NCBI RefSeq assembly: GCF_018271975.1
Contig: NZ_JAGUCN010000002.1
Coordinates: forward strand, 310,001 to 374,000
Length of the DNA stretch: 64,000 bases
Reading direction: 5' to 3'
Source of the DNA: Carboxylicivirga mesophila
GTDB taxonomy: Bacteria > Bacteroidota > Bacteroidia > Bacteroidales > Marinilabiliaceae
The notes beneath the pieces were generated by a model. It was not told the DNA's origin, did not search any database, and saw nothing but the letters and a program-made list of their open reading frames with translations. Positions within the stretch are counted from its first letter, which is position 1. Each line of letters opens with the position of its first letter. The translations under genes and the position numbers were made by a program. Below, in pieces: positions 27,268 through 35,703 of this stretch.

Positions 27268-28524
27268 GTGAATAAAAGGAAAATAATTAACGATCCGGTT
27301 CATGGCTTTATAAAAGTGCCCAATGAGCTTTTGTACGATCTTACTGAACATCCCTATTTTCAAAGGTTACGACGCATTAAGCAGCTTGGTCTGACTCATC
27401 TTGTGTATCCGGGTGCCATGCATACCCGTTTTCAGCATGCTCTGGGTGCTATGCACTTAATGAGTTCTGCCGTTGAGACTTTACTTTCAAAGGGGCATGC
27501 TATTTCAGAAGAAGAGTCAACAGCTGTTCATGCTGCTATTTTGTTACATGATATTGGGCATGGACCATTTAGTCATGTGCTTGAGCATTCTTTGGTAGAG
27601 GTGTCGCACGAAGCCATTTCTCAGATTATTATGCAAAAACTGAATGTGGAGTTTGGAGGTGTTTTATCAACTGCCATCGATATTTTTAATGATACTTACC
27701 CCAAACAGTTCTTACATCAGTTGGTTTCTAGCCAACTGGATATGGATCGACTGGATTACCTGAAACGAGATAGTTTCTTTTCAGGAGTTTCGGAAGGAGT
27801 GATTGGCTCAGATCGCATTATTAAGATGCTCAATGTGGTGGATGATAAATTGGTTATTGAATCGAAGGGGATTTACTCTATTGAGAAGTTTTTGGTAGCC
27901 CGACGCTTAATGTATTGGCAGGTTTATTTGCACAAAACGGCTCTGGCGGCCGAACAAATGCTGGTACATTTGCTAAAAAGGGCCAGGAAATTGATCGCTA
28001 AGGGAGAGGAGTTGTTTGCACCTGCACATCTGCTGTTTTTTATGAAACGTAAGCCTGGTATAGAGGATTTTAATAATGATGAAGAGGTGTTAAATAATTT
28101 TGCTTCGCTCGATGATGATGATATCATGTGCTCCATAAAATCCTGGACCCAGCACCAGGATGTTATCTTGTCAACATTAGCAAAAGGGTTTGTTAACCGG
28201 CAGTTATGGCGAATCAGAATTAGTGAGAAACCATTTAAAGGGGAAAGCATACAGTTTATAAAGGACGTGACGCAAAAGAAGTTTAACCTAAAGTCTACAC
28301 AGCAGGCAAACTATTTCGTGTTTACCGATACAATTACGAATAATGCATACAGCATAAAGGACGATAAAATTGAGATATTATATAATAACAATGAACTAAA
28401 AGATATTTCTAAGGCCTCTGATATGCTTAACCTTTCGGTACTTGGTAAAACCGTTAGGAAACATTACGTGTGTTATCCTAAAAGTATTGAGCCCGAATTG
28501 CAAAGAAATGTTACGCTTTTCTAA
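27268..28524 (+). CDS. HD-domain phosphohydrolase (dNTPase-like)
   Basis: 418 residues, GTG start. The N-terminus KIINDPVHGFIKVPNELLYD and the block YFQRLRRIKQLGLTHLVYPG are typical of the HD-superfamily phosphohydrolases grouped with dNTP triphosphohydrolases (COG1078 type). The metal motif HD is in AAILLHDIGHGPFSHVLEHS (about 90-109), with His in RFQHALGAMH near 55 and Asp in SQLDMDRLDYLKRD near 155 completing the site. The substrate is probably a nucleotide but cannot be read from the sequence. It stands alone upstream of the lipid A genes and has no partner genes. The 245-base gap before it holds the divergent rimP promoter. Confidence 0.88.
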   Translation: MNKRKIINDPVHGFIKVPNELLYDLTEHPYFQRLRRIKQLGLTHLVYPGAMHTRFQHALGAMHLMSSAVETLLSKGHAISEEESTAVHAAILLHDIGHGPFSHVLEHSLVEVSHEAISQIIMQKLNVEFGGVLSTAIDIFNDTYPKQFLHQLVSSQLDMDRLDYLKRDSFFSGVSEGVIGSDRIIKMLNVVDDKLVIESKGIYSIEKFLVARRLMYWQVYLHKTALAAEQMLVHLLKRARKLIAKGEELFAPAHLLFFMKRKPGIEDFNNDEEVLNNFASLDDDDIMCSIKSWTQHQDVILSTLAKGFVNRQLWRIRISEKPFKGESIQFIKDVTQKKFNLKSTQQANYFVFTDTITNNAYSIKDDKIEILYNNNELKDISKASDMLNLSVLGKTVRKHYVCYPKSIEPELQRNVTLF

Positions 28525-28539
28525 AGTAAATATATTTAC

Positions 28540-28547
28540 TAGATTTG
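28540..28547 (+). promoter_or_regulatory. Candidate -7 element for lpxD-lpxC/fabZ-lpxA
   Basis: TAGATTTG matches TAnnTTTG exactly, about 105 bases before the lpxD ATG and just after the HD gene stop. No clear -33 element. Confidence 0.4.
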
Positions 28548-28652
28548 CACCAAATTTTTTGACATTTAGCTTGTTAATCAATTAGCTTTACTGCAAATAT
28601 GTAGTGGTGTGGGTGTGGTTATAAAGAGCTGTCAAACAAATGTTTGTTATAA

Positions 28653-29678
28653 ATGAAATTTACAGCCGGTCAAATTGCCGAATTATTAAACGGTAAGGTA
28701 GAAGGAAACGAAGAAGCGATTGTAAGGAATGTGTCTAAAATAGAGGAGGGGAAGCCTGAAACGCTTACTTTTTTAGCAAATCCTAAATACAACCAATACA
28801 TATATACCACCAAAGCAGATGTGGTGATTGTTAATGATTCTTTTGAAGCCGAAAAGAAAATTAAAGCTACCCTTATCAGGGTGCCTAATGCTTACGAAGC
28901 CTTAGCTCAGTTATTGGAAATGTACGAGCAGAGTATACCTCAAAAGACGGGCATTGAACAACCTTCGTTTGTGGATGATAGCGCCAAACTAGGTGATTTT
29001 GTGTATGTTGGTGCCTTTGCCTATATCGGCGAAAACGTACGTATCGGGGATAATGTGAAGATTTATCCGCACACCTACATTGGCGATAATGTTAAAATAG
29101 ATGATAACACTACCATCTATGCCGGTGTAAAGGTTTATAAAAACTGTGTTATTGGTAAGCAATGTACCATTCATGCTGGAGCCGTTATTGGCAGTGATGG
29201 TTTTGGATTTGCACCAAATGCCAATAATGAATACAAAAAAGTGGCTCAGATTGGTAATGTAGTTTTAAAAGACTATGTGGAGATAGGAGCTAATACCACC
29301 ATTGACCGGGCTACAATGGGCTCTACAGTTGTTCAAAAAGGTGTTAAGCTCGATAACCTGATTCAGATTGCTCACAATGTAGAGATTGGTGAAAATACTG
29401 TTATTGCGGCACAATCAGGCGTAGCCGGTTCAACAAAAGTGGGGCAGGATTGTATGATTGGTGGTCAGGTTGGTATTGCCGGGCATATAACTATTGCTAA
29501 TGGCACCAAGGCCGGTGCTCAAACAGGTATCAACAAGTCAATTAAAAAAGAGAACTCAATTCAGTTTGGTTCTCCTACAATGGATATGGGGGAGTTTAAT
29601 CGCTCGTATGTTGTTTTTAAGCGATTACCTCAGCTGAAATCTCAGTTGGATGAACTGAAAAAGAAATTAGAAGAATAA
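28653..29678 (+). CDS. lpxD: UDP-3-O-acylglucosamine N-acyltransferase
   Basis: 341 residues, normal length. Third step of lipid A synthesis: transfers a 3-hydroxyacyl chain from acyl-ACP to the 2-amino group. The N-terminal uridine-binding domain ([20 protein letters not shown], about 3-22) precedes a long left-handed beta helix made of hexapeptide repeats ([20 protein letters not shown] near 122). The catalytic His is in [20 protein letters not shown] (about 232-251). A C-terminal helix ([18 protein letters not shown]) ends the protein. It is first in a three-gene lipid A operon, 43 bases before lpxC/fabZ. Confidence 0.97.
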   Translation: MKFTAGQIAELLNGKVEGNEEAIVRNVSKIEEGKPETLTFLANPKYNQYIYTTKADVVIVNDSFEAEKKIKATLIRVPNAYEALAQLLEMYEQSIPQKTGIEQPSFVDDSAKLGDFVYVGAFAYIGENVRIGDNVKIYPHTYIGDNVKIDDNTTIYAGVKVYKNCVIGKQCTIHAGAVIGSDGFGFAPNANNEYKKVAQIGNVVLKDYVEIGANTTIDRATMGSTVVQKGVKLDNLIQIAHNVEIGENTVIAAQSGVAGSTKVGQDCMIGGQVGIAGHITIANGTKAGAQTGINKSIKKENSIQFGSPTMDMGEFNRSYVVFKRLPQLKSQLDELKKKLEE

Positions 29679-29721
29679 GCATTCATAATTCGTCGTCGTA
29701 ATAGTCGAAGAAGATAAGCAT

Positions 29722-31119
29722 ATGACTGAAAAGCAAAGAACTATAAAAACATCTGTAAGCCTTAAAGGAACTGGCTTACATACAGGAGTGGATGTGAACC
29801 TGACTTTGATGCCAGCTCCTGTTAACCACGGTTATAAATTCAAAAGAATTGATTTAGAAGGGCAACCTGTAATAGATGCGCTAGCTGATAATGTAGGTTT
29901 TACGCAGCGTGGAACCGTTTTGGAGAAGGGGGAAGCTAAAGTAAGTACCATTGAGCACTGCCTGGCCGCTTTGGTAGCTATGCGTATTGATAACTGTTTG
30001 ATTGAAGTTGACGGACCCGAGGCACCAATTCTTGACGGAAGTTCAAAGTTTTTTGTTGAGGCCATCAATAAAGCAGGTATTGAGGAGCAAGATGAAGAAC
30101 GCCAGTATTTTGTCGTGAAGGAAAAAATGGTGTTTGAGGATAAGGAGCGCGGTATTAAAATAATGGCATTGCCCGACGATGAGTTTAGTGCCGATGTTAA
30201 GATATCATTTGATAAGTCTCTTTTGCTTTCTAATCAATATGCTACATTGGATAGCCTCGATGATTTTGAAAATGAGATTTCAGCCTGTCGCACATTTGTG
30301 TTTTTGCATGAATTGGAGCCCTTGTTGAAGAATAACCTGATAAAAGGTGGTGATTTAGATAATGCCATCATTATTATAGATAAGGAAATATCTCAGGAAG
30401 AGCTGGATAAACTGGCTGATTTATTTAATCAACCACGTGTGGAAGTGCAGCCTACAGGAATACTAAATAACCTCGAGTTGGTGTATCCGAATGAGCCGGC
30501 ACGTCATAAGTTACTTGATGTAATTGGAGATTTGGCACTATGTGGTATGCCTATTAAAGGTCGTATTATGGCTACTCGTCCAGGGCATATGGCTAATGTT
30601 GAATTTGCCAAGTTAATACGTAAAGAAATTAAGAAACGGGCACTTAAACCCGAGGTGCCGCATTATGATCCATGTAAGGAGCCAGTATGCGATATCAATG
30701 ATATTAAAAAGATGTTGCCCCATCGCCCTCCGTTCTTGTTGATTGATAAGATTATCGAACTCAAGGAACGTTCAATTGTAGGCGTGAAGAATGTGACCAT
30801 GAATGAGCCATTCTTTGTGGGCCACTTCCCTGATGAGCCGGTAATGCCTGCTGTTCTTCAAATAGAAGCTATGGCACAGGCGGGCGGCATCTTCATATTA
30901 AGTCAGCTGGAAGACCCCGGTGCTTACAGTACATATTTCCTGAAGATTGATAATGTGAAGTTGCGTAAGAAAGTGGTGCCGGGCGATACTATTATTTTCA
31001 AGTTAGAGCTGCTTACCGAGTTTAGAAGAGGTATGGCCAACATGAAAGGAACGGCTTTTGTAGGCGATACAGTTGTGTCAGAAGGTGAGTTTATGGCACA
31101 AGTAGTAAAAAATAAGTAA
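29722..31119 (+). CDS. lpxC/fabZ: Bifunctional LpxC deacetylase / FabZ 3-hydroxyacyl-ACP dehydratase
   Basis: 465 residues, a natural fusion common in Bacteroidota. Residues about 1-300 are LpxC, the zinc deacetylase committing UDP-acyl-GlcNAc to lipid A: TSVSLKGTGLHTGVDVNLTL near 10, the zinc His in STIEHCLAALVAM (His about 78) and HKLLDVIGDLAL near 256. Residues about 315-465 are FabZ of fatty acid elongation: MLPHRPPFLLIDKIIELKE near 330, then the active-site NEPFFVGHFPDEPVMPAVLQ with catalytic His near 368 and Glu in QIEAMAQ. Fusion couples the supply of hydroxyacyl chains to their use. It lies between lpxD and lpxA. Confidence 0.97.
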   Translation: MTEKQRTIKTSVSLKGTGLHTGVDVNLTLMPAPVNHGYKFKRIDLEGQPVIDALADNVGFTQRGTVLEKGEAKVSTIEHCLAALVAMRIDNCLIEVDGPEAPILDGSSKFFVEAINKAGIEEQDEERQYFVVKEKMVFEDKERGIKIMALPDDEFSADVKISFDKSLLLSNQYATLDSLDDFENEISACRTFVFLHELEPLLKNNLIKGGDLDNAIIIIDKEISQEELDKLADLFNQPRVEVQPTGILNNLELVYPNEPARHKLLDVIGDLALCGMPIKGRIMATRPGHMANVEFAKLIRKEIKKRALKPEVPHYDPCKEPVCDINDIKKMLPHRPPFLLIDKIIELKERSIVGVKNVTMNEPFFVGHFPDEPVMPAVLQIEAMAQAGGIFILSQLEDPGAYSTYFLKIDNVKLRKKVVPGDTIIFKLELLTEFRRGMANMKGTAFVGDTVVSEGEFMAQVVKNK

Positions 31120-31181
31120 TTACACCAAAAGTATTCTGTTAGCATTAACAGAAGGAATAAAGAACTAAAACAACTTTAGAA

Positions 31182-31970
31182 ATGAAACAACCATTGGCAT
31201 ATATCCATCCGGAGGCAAAGATTGCTCCCAATGTTGTTATTGAACCTTTCGTTTCCATCGACAAAAATGTCGTTATCGAAGAGGGAACAACGATTGCGTC
31301 AAATGTGACCATCATGGAAGGTTCCAGAATTGGAAAGAACTGTAAAATTTTCCCTGGTGCTGTAATTGGTGCGGTTCCTCAGGATTTGAAATTTGCAGGA
31401 GAAGAAACCACTGCTGAAATTGGAGATAACACGACCATCAGGGAGTGTGTGACTGTCAATAGAGGTACCAAAGCCAAAGGTAAAACAGTGGTTGGTAGCA
31501 ACTGTTTGTTGATGGCCTATACACATATTGCACACGATGCTATTGTGGGTAATAATGTAATTTTGGCCAATGCTGTTCAGGTAGCCGGAGAAGTTGTGAT
31601 AGATGACTTTGCTATTATTGGTGGTACTTCGGCCATCCACCAGTTCGTTCATATTGGTGCTCATGTAATGGTAGCAGGCGGAACTTTGATTGGAAAAGAT
31701 GTTCCTCCATATGTTAAAGCTGGTCGCGAGCGTATATCATACGCAGGTGTGAACTCAATTGGCCTGCGACGCCGTTCATATACCAACGAGCAGATTAGAG
31801 ATATTCAGAATATTTATCGCTACCTGTTCCAGATGGGCTTGAATAATTCAGATGCAATCGAACGCATTGAAGCTGAAATGCCAGCCTCAAAAGAGCGTGA
31901 CGAAATTATTCTTTTTGTGCGTAATTCACAGCGTGGAATTATTAAGGGATATTATCCTGATAAAGCATAA
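31182..31970 (+). CDS. lpxA: UDP-N-acetylglucosamine acyltransferase
   Basis: 262 residues, normal length. First step of lipid A synthesis in the cytoplasm. The protein is a left-handed beta helix of hexapeptide repeats (IAPNVVIEPFVSIDKNVVIE near 15). The catalytic His is in AYTHIAHDAIVGNNVILANA near 115, and the family signature IGGTSAIHQFVHIGAHVMVA near 147 is intact. The C-terminal helical domain (YTNEQIRDIQNIYRYLFQMG near 200) is present. Last gene of lpxD-lpxC/fabZ-lpxA, followed by a strong terminator. Confidence 0.97.
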   Translation: MKQPLAYIHPEAKIAPNVVIEPFVSIDKNVVIEEGTTIASNVTIMEGSRIGKNCKIFPGAVIGAVPQDLKFAGEETTAEIGDNTTIRECVTVNRGTKAKGKTVVGSNCLLMAYTHIAHDAIVGNNVILANAVQVAGEVVIDDFAIIGGTSAIHQFVHIGAHVMVAGGTLIGKDVPPYVKAGRERISYAGVNSIGLRRRSYTNEQIRDIQNIYRYLFQMGLNNSDAIERIEAEMPASKERDEIILFVRNSQRGIIKGYYPDKA

Positions 31971-31989
31971 ACACTTTATAGATGATATA

Positions 31990-32020
31990 GAAAGACCGGC
32001 CAAGTGCCGGTTTTTTTTTA
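31990..32020 (+). terminator. Terminator after lpxA
   Basis: A GC-rich 6-bp stem (31995-32000 with 32006-32011), 5-base loop, followed by nine T residues. Its T run reaches the stop region of the convergent queG gene. Confidence 0.9.
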
Positions 32021-32947
32021 TTGCAGATAATCCAGATTTCGCCTAAGTCCGGAGTACTTAGTGCGTTTGACAGCTGATTTACGAAATAATTCCCTGAAAA
32101 GGTCTTCATCCATTTGATGCCACCCGTCTTTTGATAGTTTAAGCAGGTCGGGATGTGGCTGAAAGGATTCTTCTTTAGTTGGACGGGCCTTCCAATTCCA
32201 CGGACAAGCCTCCTGGCATATGTCACAGCCAAAAGCCCAGTTCTCAAATTGCCCTTTTAATTCTACTGGCAACTCATCGCGATGCTCAATGGTGAGGTAT
32301 GAAATGCACTTATTGGCATCCAATTGATAAGGAGCAAATAATGCTCCGGTCGGACAGGCATCTATGCAGCGTTGACAGCCTCCACAGGCTTCTTTGACTG
32401 GTTGACTGCCTTGTATGGGCAGGTTCGTTATCAGTTCGCCAATCAATATGTAGCTGCCCAGCTTTTTATGGATGAGATTCGTGTTTTTGCCAATCCATCC
32501 AAGACCGGCTTTTGCGGCCCATGCCCGATCCAGCACTGGGGCAGAGTCGGTAAAGACACGCCCTTCCAGCGATGTGTAGATATGCTCCTTTATAAAAGTA
32601 AAGAGTTCGTTCAACTTGTCCTTTATAACGAAATGATAGTCTTTGCCATAGGCATAGCGGGCCAGCTTGGGCGCTTCAGGGTCGGTTTGTAAGCTTTTGG
32701 GCGTGTAGTTGATGATAACGGAGATAACGCTTTTAGCCCCATCAACCAGCAACGAAGGATTGACGCGTTTATCGAAGTGATTATTCATATAGGCCATGCC
32801 AGCCTGATAGCCCTTATCGAGCCATTCCTGCAGTCGTTTTTCATCATCAGCTATTGGTTCAATCAAAGCAAAGCCAATATCAGAGAAGCCCAATTCCAGG
32901 GCTTTGTCCTTAATCTGATCGTGGTATGCCTGACTGATAATGTCCAT
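32018..32947 (-). CDS. queG: Epoxyqueuosine reductase QueG
   Basis: 309 residues. Cobalamin- and Fe-S-dependent enzyme for the last step of queuosine tRNA modification. The N-terminal domain (LGFSDIGFALIEPIADDEKR near 18) and the block SYILIGELITNLP near 165 match the family. The two 4Fe-4S clusters are bound by CGGCQRCIDACP (about 188-199) and CDICQEACPWN (about 241-251). The shorter C-terminus lacks the HEAT-repeat extension found in some homologues, as in other Bacteroidota. Its ATG shares one base with the stop codon of the upstream gene (32947), so the pair is translationally coupled. Confidence 0.95.
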   Translation of the reverse strand: MDIISQAYHDQIKDKALELGFSDIGFALIEPIADDEKRLQEWLDKGYQAGMAYMNNHFDKRVNPSLLVDGAKSVISVIINYTPKSLQTDPEAPKLARYAYGKDYHFVIKDKLNELFTFIKEHIYTSLEGRVFTDSAPVLDRAWAAKAGLGWIGKNTNLIHKKLGSYILIGELITNLPIQGSQPVKEACGGCQRCIDACPTGALFAPYQLDANKCISYLTIEHRDELPVELKGQFENWAFGCDICQEACPWNWKARPTKEESFQPHPDLLKLSKDGWHQMDEDLFRELFRKSAVKRTKYSGLRRNLDYLQ

Positions 32948-33399
32948 TAATTGACGGTGATGCCTTTACTTTTGGCAGTTAACGCTATGCGGGTTTTTAA
33001 CTCGTGTATCGTATCTGAATCTAACATCTGGTATTCAAATTCAAAACTCTTTTCATTAGTAAGTTTGATGCGAATAGCAGTGATATTGAGCTGTATCTCT
33101 TTGATGGTGTCCCATTGAGCTTCCATGGACTTTGAAAAGATCGATTTTTTAACTGCAATGCAGTTCTGGTTCACCAGAATAAAGGCTTTACCAAATGTCT
33201 TGACCGGATTTATACCTGCCCCTAGAACCGCATAATAGATTCCGGCAGCAAAAAATATGGCTAGATGAAGCAATGAGAAACGTTGTTGATTAGAATAAAA
33301 ACCAAGGTAGATGGTGGCGCCAATCATCGCTAACCCTGCGATTAGTCGAAGGTAATTGAGCGGTTGTTTTCTAACAAGGTTAATGTAGAGACCTTCCAT
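32947..33399 (-). CDS. Small membrane protein with a PH-like C-terminal domain
   Basis: 150 residues. Two membrane helices (about 18-36 and 43-62) are followed by a beta-rich cytoplasmic domain (FILVNQNCIAVKKSIFSKSM near 73, then IKEIQLNITAIRIKLTNEKS) that looks like a bacterial PH/GRAM-type domain. No catalytic motif was seen. Its stop codon overlaps the queG start by one base, so it is co-transcribed with queG. That link may be operon convenience rather than function. I do not recognise a named family. Confidence 0.7.
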   Translation of the reverse strand: MEGLYINLVRKQPLNYLRLIAGLAMIGATIYLGFYSNQQRFSLLHLAIFFAAGIYYAVLGAGINPVKTFGKAFILVNQNCIAVKKSIFSKSMEAQWDTIKEIQLNITAIRIKLTNEKSFEFEYQMLDSDTIHELKTRIALTAKSKGITVN

Positions 33400-33409
33400 G
33401 TGTAACGAA

Positions 33410-33437
33410 TTAAAAAAAGCTCCCGTAATGAGAGCTT
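33410..33437 (-). terminator. Terminator of the SUF operon
   Basis: A 7-bp stem (AAAGCTC/GAGCTTT arms) is followed on the minus strand by a T7 run. It sits just after the stop of the DUF59 gene and before the start of the next minus-strand gene. Confidence 0.75.
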
Positions 33438-33459
33438 TATGGTGTGATTGATTGTTTTT

Positions 33460-33777
33460 TTATAAAAGTCCAAGCTCTAACAGTGCTTCCTCAGACAGCA
33501 TGTCTTTGGTCCAGGGCGGATCAAAGGTCAGGTTCAGATCAACGCTGGTGATACCATCAATCGCTGCTACTTTCTCATGTACTTCTTCAGGAAGCGATTC
33601 GGCTACTGGACAGTTTGGCGAAGTTAAAGTCATTACAACACGCGCCTTCCCCTTTTCATCAACATCAATTTCATAAATCAACCCTAAGTCGTAGATATTA
33701 ACAGGAATTTCAGGGTCAAAAATGGTTTTGATGACCTTGATAATTTCTCCTTCCAATTGTAAAAACTCGTTTGCCAT
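33460..33777 (-). CDS. sufT: SufT-like DUF59 (MIP18-type) iron-sulfur assembly factor
   Basis: 105 residues. The small domain is recognised by IFDPEIPVNIYDLGLIYEID (about 19-38) and the reactive Cys motif LTSPNCPVAESLPEEV near 52, then LTFDPPWTKDMLSEEALLEL at the end. Homologues help mature iron-sulfur proteins. Position as the last gene of the SUF operon, after sufE, supports this assignment. The spacer to sufE (33778-33878) contains an AGC/TAGC-rich imperfect repeat with no coding potential. Confidence 0.85.
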   Translation of the reverse strand: MANEFLQLEGEIIKVIKTIFDPEIPVNIYDLGLIYEIDVDEKGKARVVMTLTSPNCPVAESLPEEVHEKVAAIDGITSVDLNLTFDPPWTKDMLSEEALLELGLL

Positions 33778-33787
33778 ATTTTTATTT

Positions 33788-33826
33788 TTAGCTGCCAGCC
33801 GTCAGCGATTAGCTAATAGCTACCTG
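33788..33826. repeat. Imperfect GCTxxxAGC-type repeat between sufE and sufT
   Basis: The spacer contains overlapping short units (GCTGCCAGC, CGTCAGCG, ATTAGCT, AATAGCT) forming an imperfect inverted repeat. It looks like intergenic filler repeat, similar in kind to 3530-3586 but with a different unit. Boundaries are approximate. Confidence 0.45.
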
Positions 33827-33878
33827 CATAATGCTTATATTTTATTTGTCGGACATCTGCTTGCAGACGCCGTTTTGT

Positions 33879-34301
33879 TTAACCCAGCTTTGCTTTAAAA
33901 GCAACAGCGTACAGACGCATTTGTTTCATCATGGCCAGTAAGCCATTTGAGCGGGTAGGTGACAAATGATCTTTCAGGCCAATTTCTTCCACAAAATTAA
34001 GTTCTGAATTAAGAATCTCATCCGGAGTTCTGCCTGACAGTACGCGTATTAGCAATGCAATGATGCCTTTGGTGATGATTGCATCACTATCGGCCGAGTA
34101 AATGATCTTATCATCCTGTAATTCGGCATGTACCCACACTTTTGACTGACAGCCTTCAATCAGATTCTGTTCAAGGCGCCATTCATCCTTGAAGCCCTCC
34201 AAATCGTTACCAATTTCAATCAGGTATGAGTATTTATCCATCCACTCGTCGAAGGCAGCAAACTCCTCAATAATTTCCTCTTGTATTTCGTTTATAGTCA
34301 T
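33879..34301 (-). CDS. sufE: SufE-family sulfur acceptor
   Basis: 140 residues. Accepts persulfide sulfur from SufS and passes it to the SufBCD scaffold. The acceptor Cys lies in QNLIEGCQSKVWVHAELQDD (Cys about residue 50), the standard SufE motif. The block IAFL-like GIIALLIRVLSGRTPDEILN near 84 is also typical. Located 53 bases downstream of sufS, in the expected order. Length is normal and no key residue is missing. Confidence 0.95.
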   Translation of the reverse strand: MTINEIQEEIIEEFAAFDEWMDKYSYLIEIGNDLEGFKDEWRLEQNLIEGCQSKVWVHAELQDDKIIYSADSDAIITKGIIALLIRVLSGRTPDEILNSELNFVEEIGLKDHLSPTRSNGLLAMMKQMRLYAVAFKAKLG

Positions 34302-34354
34302 TTTGTTTGTTCGTTGTAATTATTCGTGTGGCAAAATTGATAATTAAAACCGAA

Positions 34355-35575
34355 TCAACCAAAAAGCTGAGCTACACGTTCAGTCGCTTCAGTCAATTTA
34401 TCTATTTCTTCTTTGGTGTTATAAATGGCAAATGATGCACGTAAGGTGCCTGGTATATTGTAGTACTGCATTAGTGGCTGTGCACAGTGATGACCGGTGC
34501 GAATTGCAATACCCATTTTATCGAGCATGGTGCCAATGTCGAAGGGATGAATTTCTCCAATAAGGAATGATATGACACTTGCTTTTTCAGCTGCCGTTCC
34601 AAAGAAGCGGATGTTCGGTATGGTCGATAGCCGTTGAGTAGCATAGTTTAGTAATTCGTGTTCATATTGCGCGATGGCATCAATACCAATGTTATTGACA
34701 TAGTCAATAGCGGCGCCTAAACCAACTGAACCACTAAAGTCAGGCGTTCCTGCTTCAAATTTAAATGGGAGTTCATTAAAGGTTGTACCTTCAAATGAGA
34801 CCGTTTTAATCATTTCACCACCTCCATGATAAGGTTCGAGCTTATTCAGCCATTCCTCTTTGCCATACAGAATACCAATGCCGGTTGGTGCATATAATTT
34901 ATGACCGCTGAATACGTAAAAATCGCAGTCCAGCTCCTGCACATCTACTTTGACATGTTGAACAGCCTGCGCACCATCAATCATCACAGGGATGTTTTTG
35001 TTGTGTGCGTGGTTAATTATGGTTTTTATTGGATTAACCGTGCCAAGTGCATTGGAGATATGAGCAACTGCTACCAGTTTCGTTTTATTATTAATGAGCT
35101 CATCGAGATTATCAAGAATTAATTCGCCAGCCTGGTTAATAGGGATGTATTTTAGTACAACCCCCTTTTTCTTTTCCAGTAATTGCCAGGGAACAATATT
35201 GGAATGATGCTCTAGTTGGGACACCAGGATCTCATCGCCGGCATTTAAAAAGGTGTCGGCAAATGACGATGCCAGCAGGTTGATGGATTCGGTGGTTCCT
35301 CTTGTGAAAATAACTTCGTGTGAGTGCTGAGCATTGATAAACTGTTGTACTTTAATACGAGCTTCTTCGTGTGCTTGTGTGCATACATTGCTTAAATGAT
35401 GCACTCCGCGGTGGATATTGCTATTGTATTTCAGGTATACTTCTGAAACAGCGTCAATCACCTGTTGTGGTTTGTGAGTGGTGGCAGCATTATCCAGGTA
35501 TACCAATGGTTTTCCATACACAGTTTCCTGTAATATTGGGAAGTCAGCTCTTATTTGCTCAATATTAATAGCCAT
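34355..35575 (-). CDS. sufS: Cysteine desulfurase SufS
   Basis: 406 residues, normal length. PLP-dependent enzyme releasing sulfur from cysteine for iron-sulfur cluster assembly. Typical blocks are VYLDNAATTHKPQQVIDAVS near 25, the PLP Lys in FYVFSGHKLYAPTGIGILYG (Lys about residue 227) and the active Cys in IRTGHHCAQPLMQYY (Cys about 362). The partner SufE is immediately downstream. The 128-base spacer to sufD carries a hairpin-forming repeat, so sufS-sufE-sufT may be expressed at a different level from sufBCD. Confidence 0.97.
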   Translation of the reverse strand: MAINIEQIRADFPILQETVYGKPLVYLDNAATTHKPQQVIDAVSEVYLKYNSNIHRGVHHLSNVCTQAHEEARIKVQQFINAQHSHEVIFTRGTTESINLLASSFADTFLNAGDEILVSQLEHHSNIVPWQLLEKKKGVVLKYIPINQAGELILDNLDELINNKTKLVAVAHISNALGTVNPIKTIINHAHNKNIPVMIDGAQAVQHVKVDVQELDCDFYVFSGHKLYAPTGIGILYGKEEWLNKLEPYHGGGEMIKTVSFEGTTFNELPFKFEAGTPDFSGSVGLGAAIDYVNNIGIDAIAQYEHELLNYATQRLSTIPNIRFFGTAAEKASVISFLIGEIHPFDIGTMLDKMGIAIRTGHHCAQPLMQYYNIPGTLRASFAIYNTKEEIDKLTEATERVAQLFG

Positions 35576-35595
35576 TTGATGAAGTTATTATTGAT

Positions 35596-35668
35596 AACCA
35601 CAAAGACACGAAGCGCACACAGAATACATTTTATTCCAGGTGATCTTTGTGTCTTTGTGATTTAGGTT
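35596..35668. repeat. Inverted repeat between sufD and sufS
   Basis: A perfect 11-bp inverted repeat, CACAAAGACAC (35599-35609) and its complement (35649-35659), is separated by about 40 bases, with partial pairing extending outward. It resembles dispersed REP-like intergenic repeats. It has no T run, so it is unlikely to be a simple terminator. Confidence 0.6.
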
Positions 35669-35703
35669 ATATCTAAGAATCCTATTCTTAAGCCAATATT
35701 TCT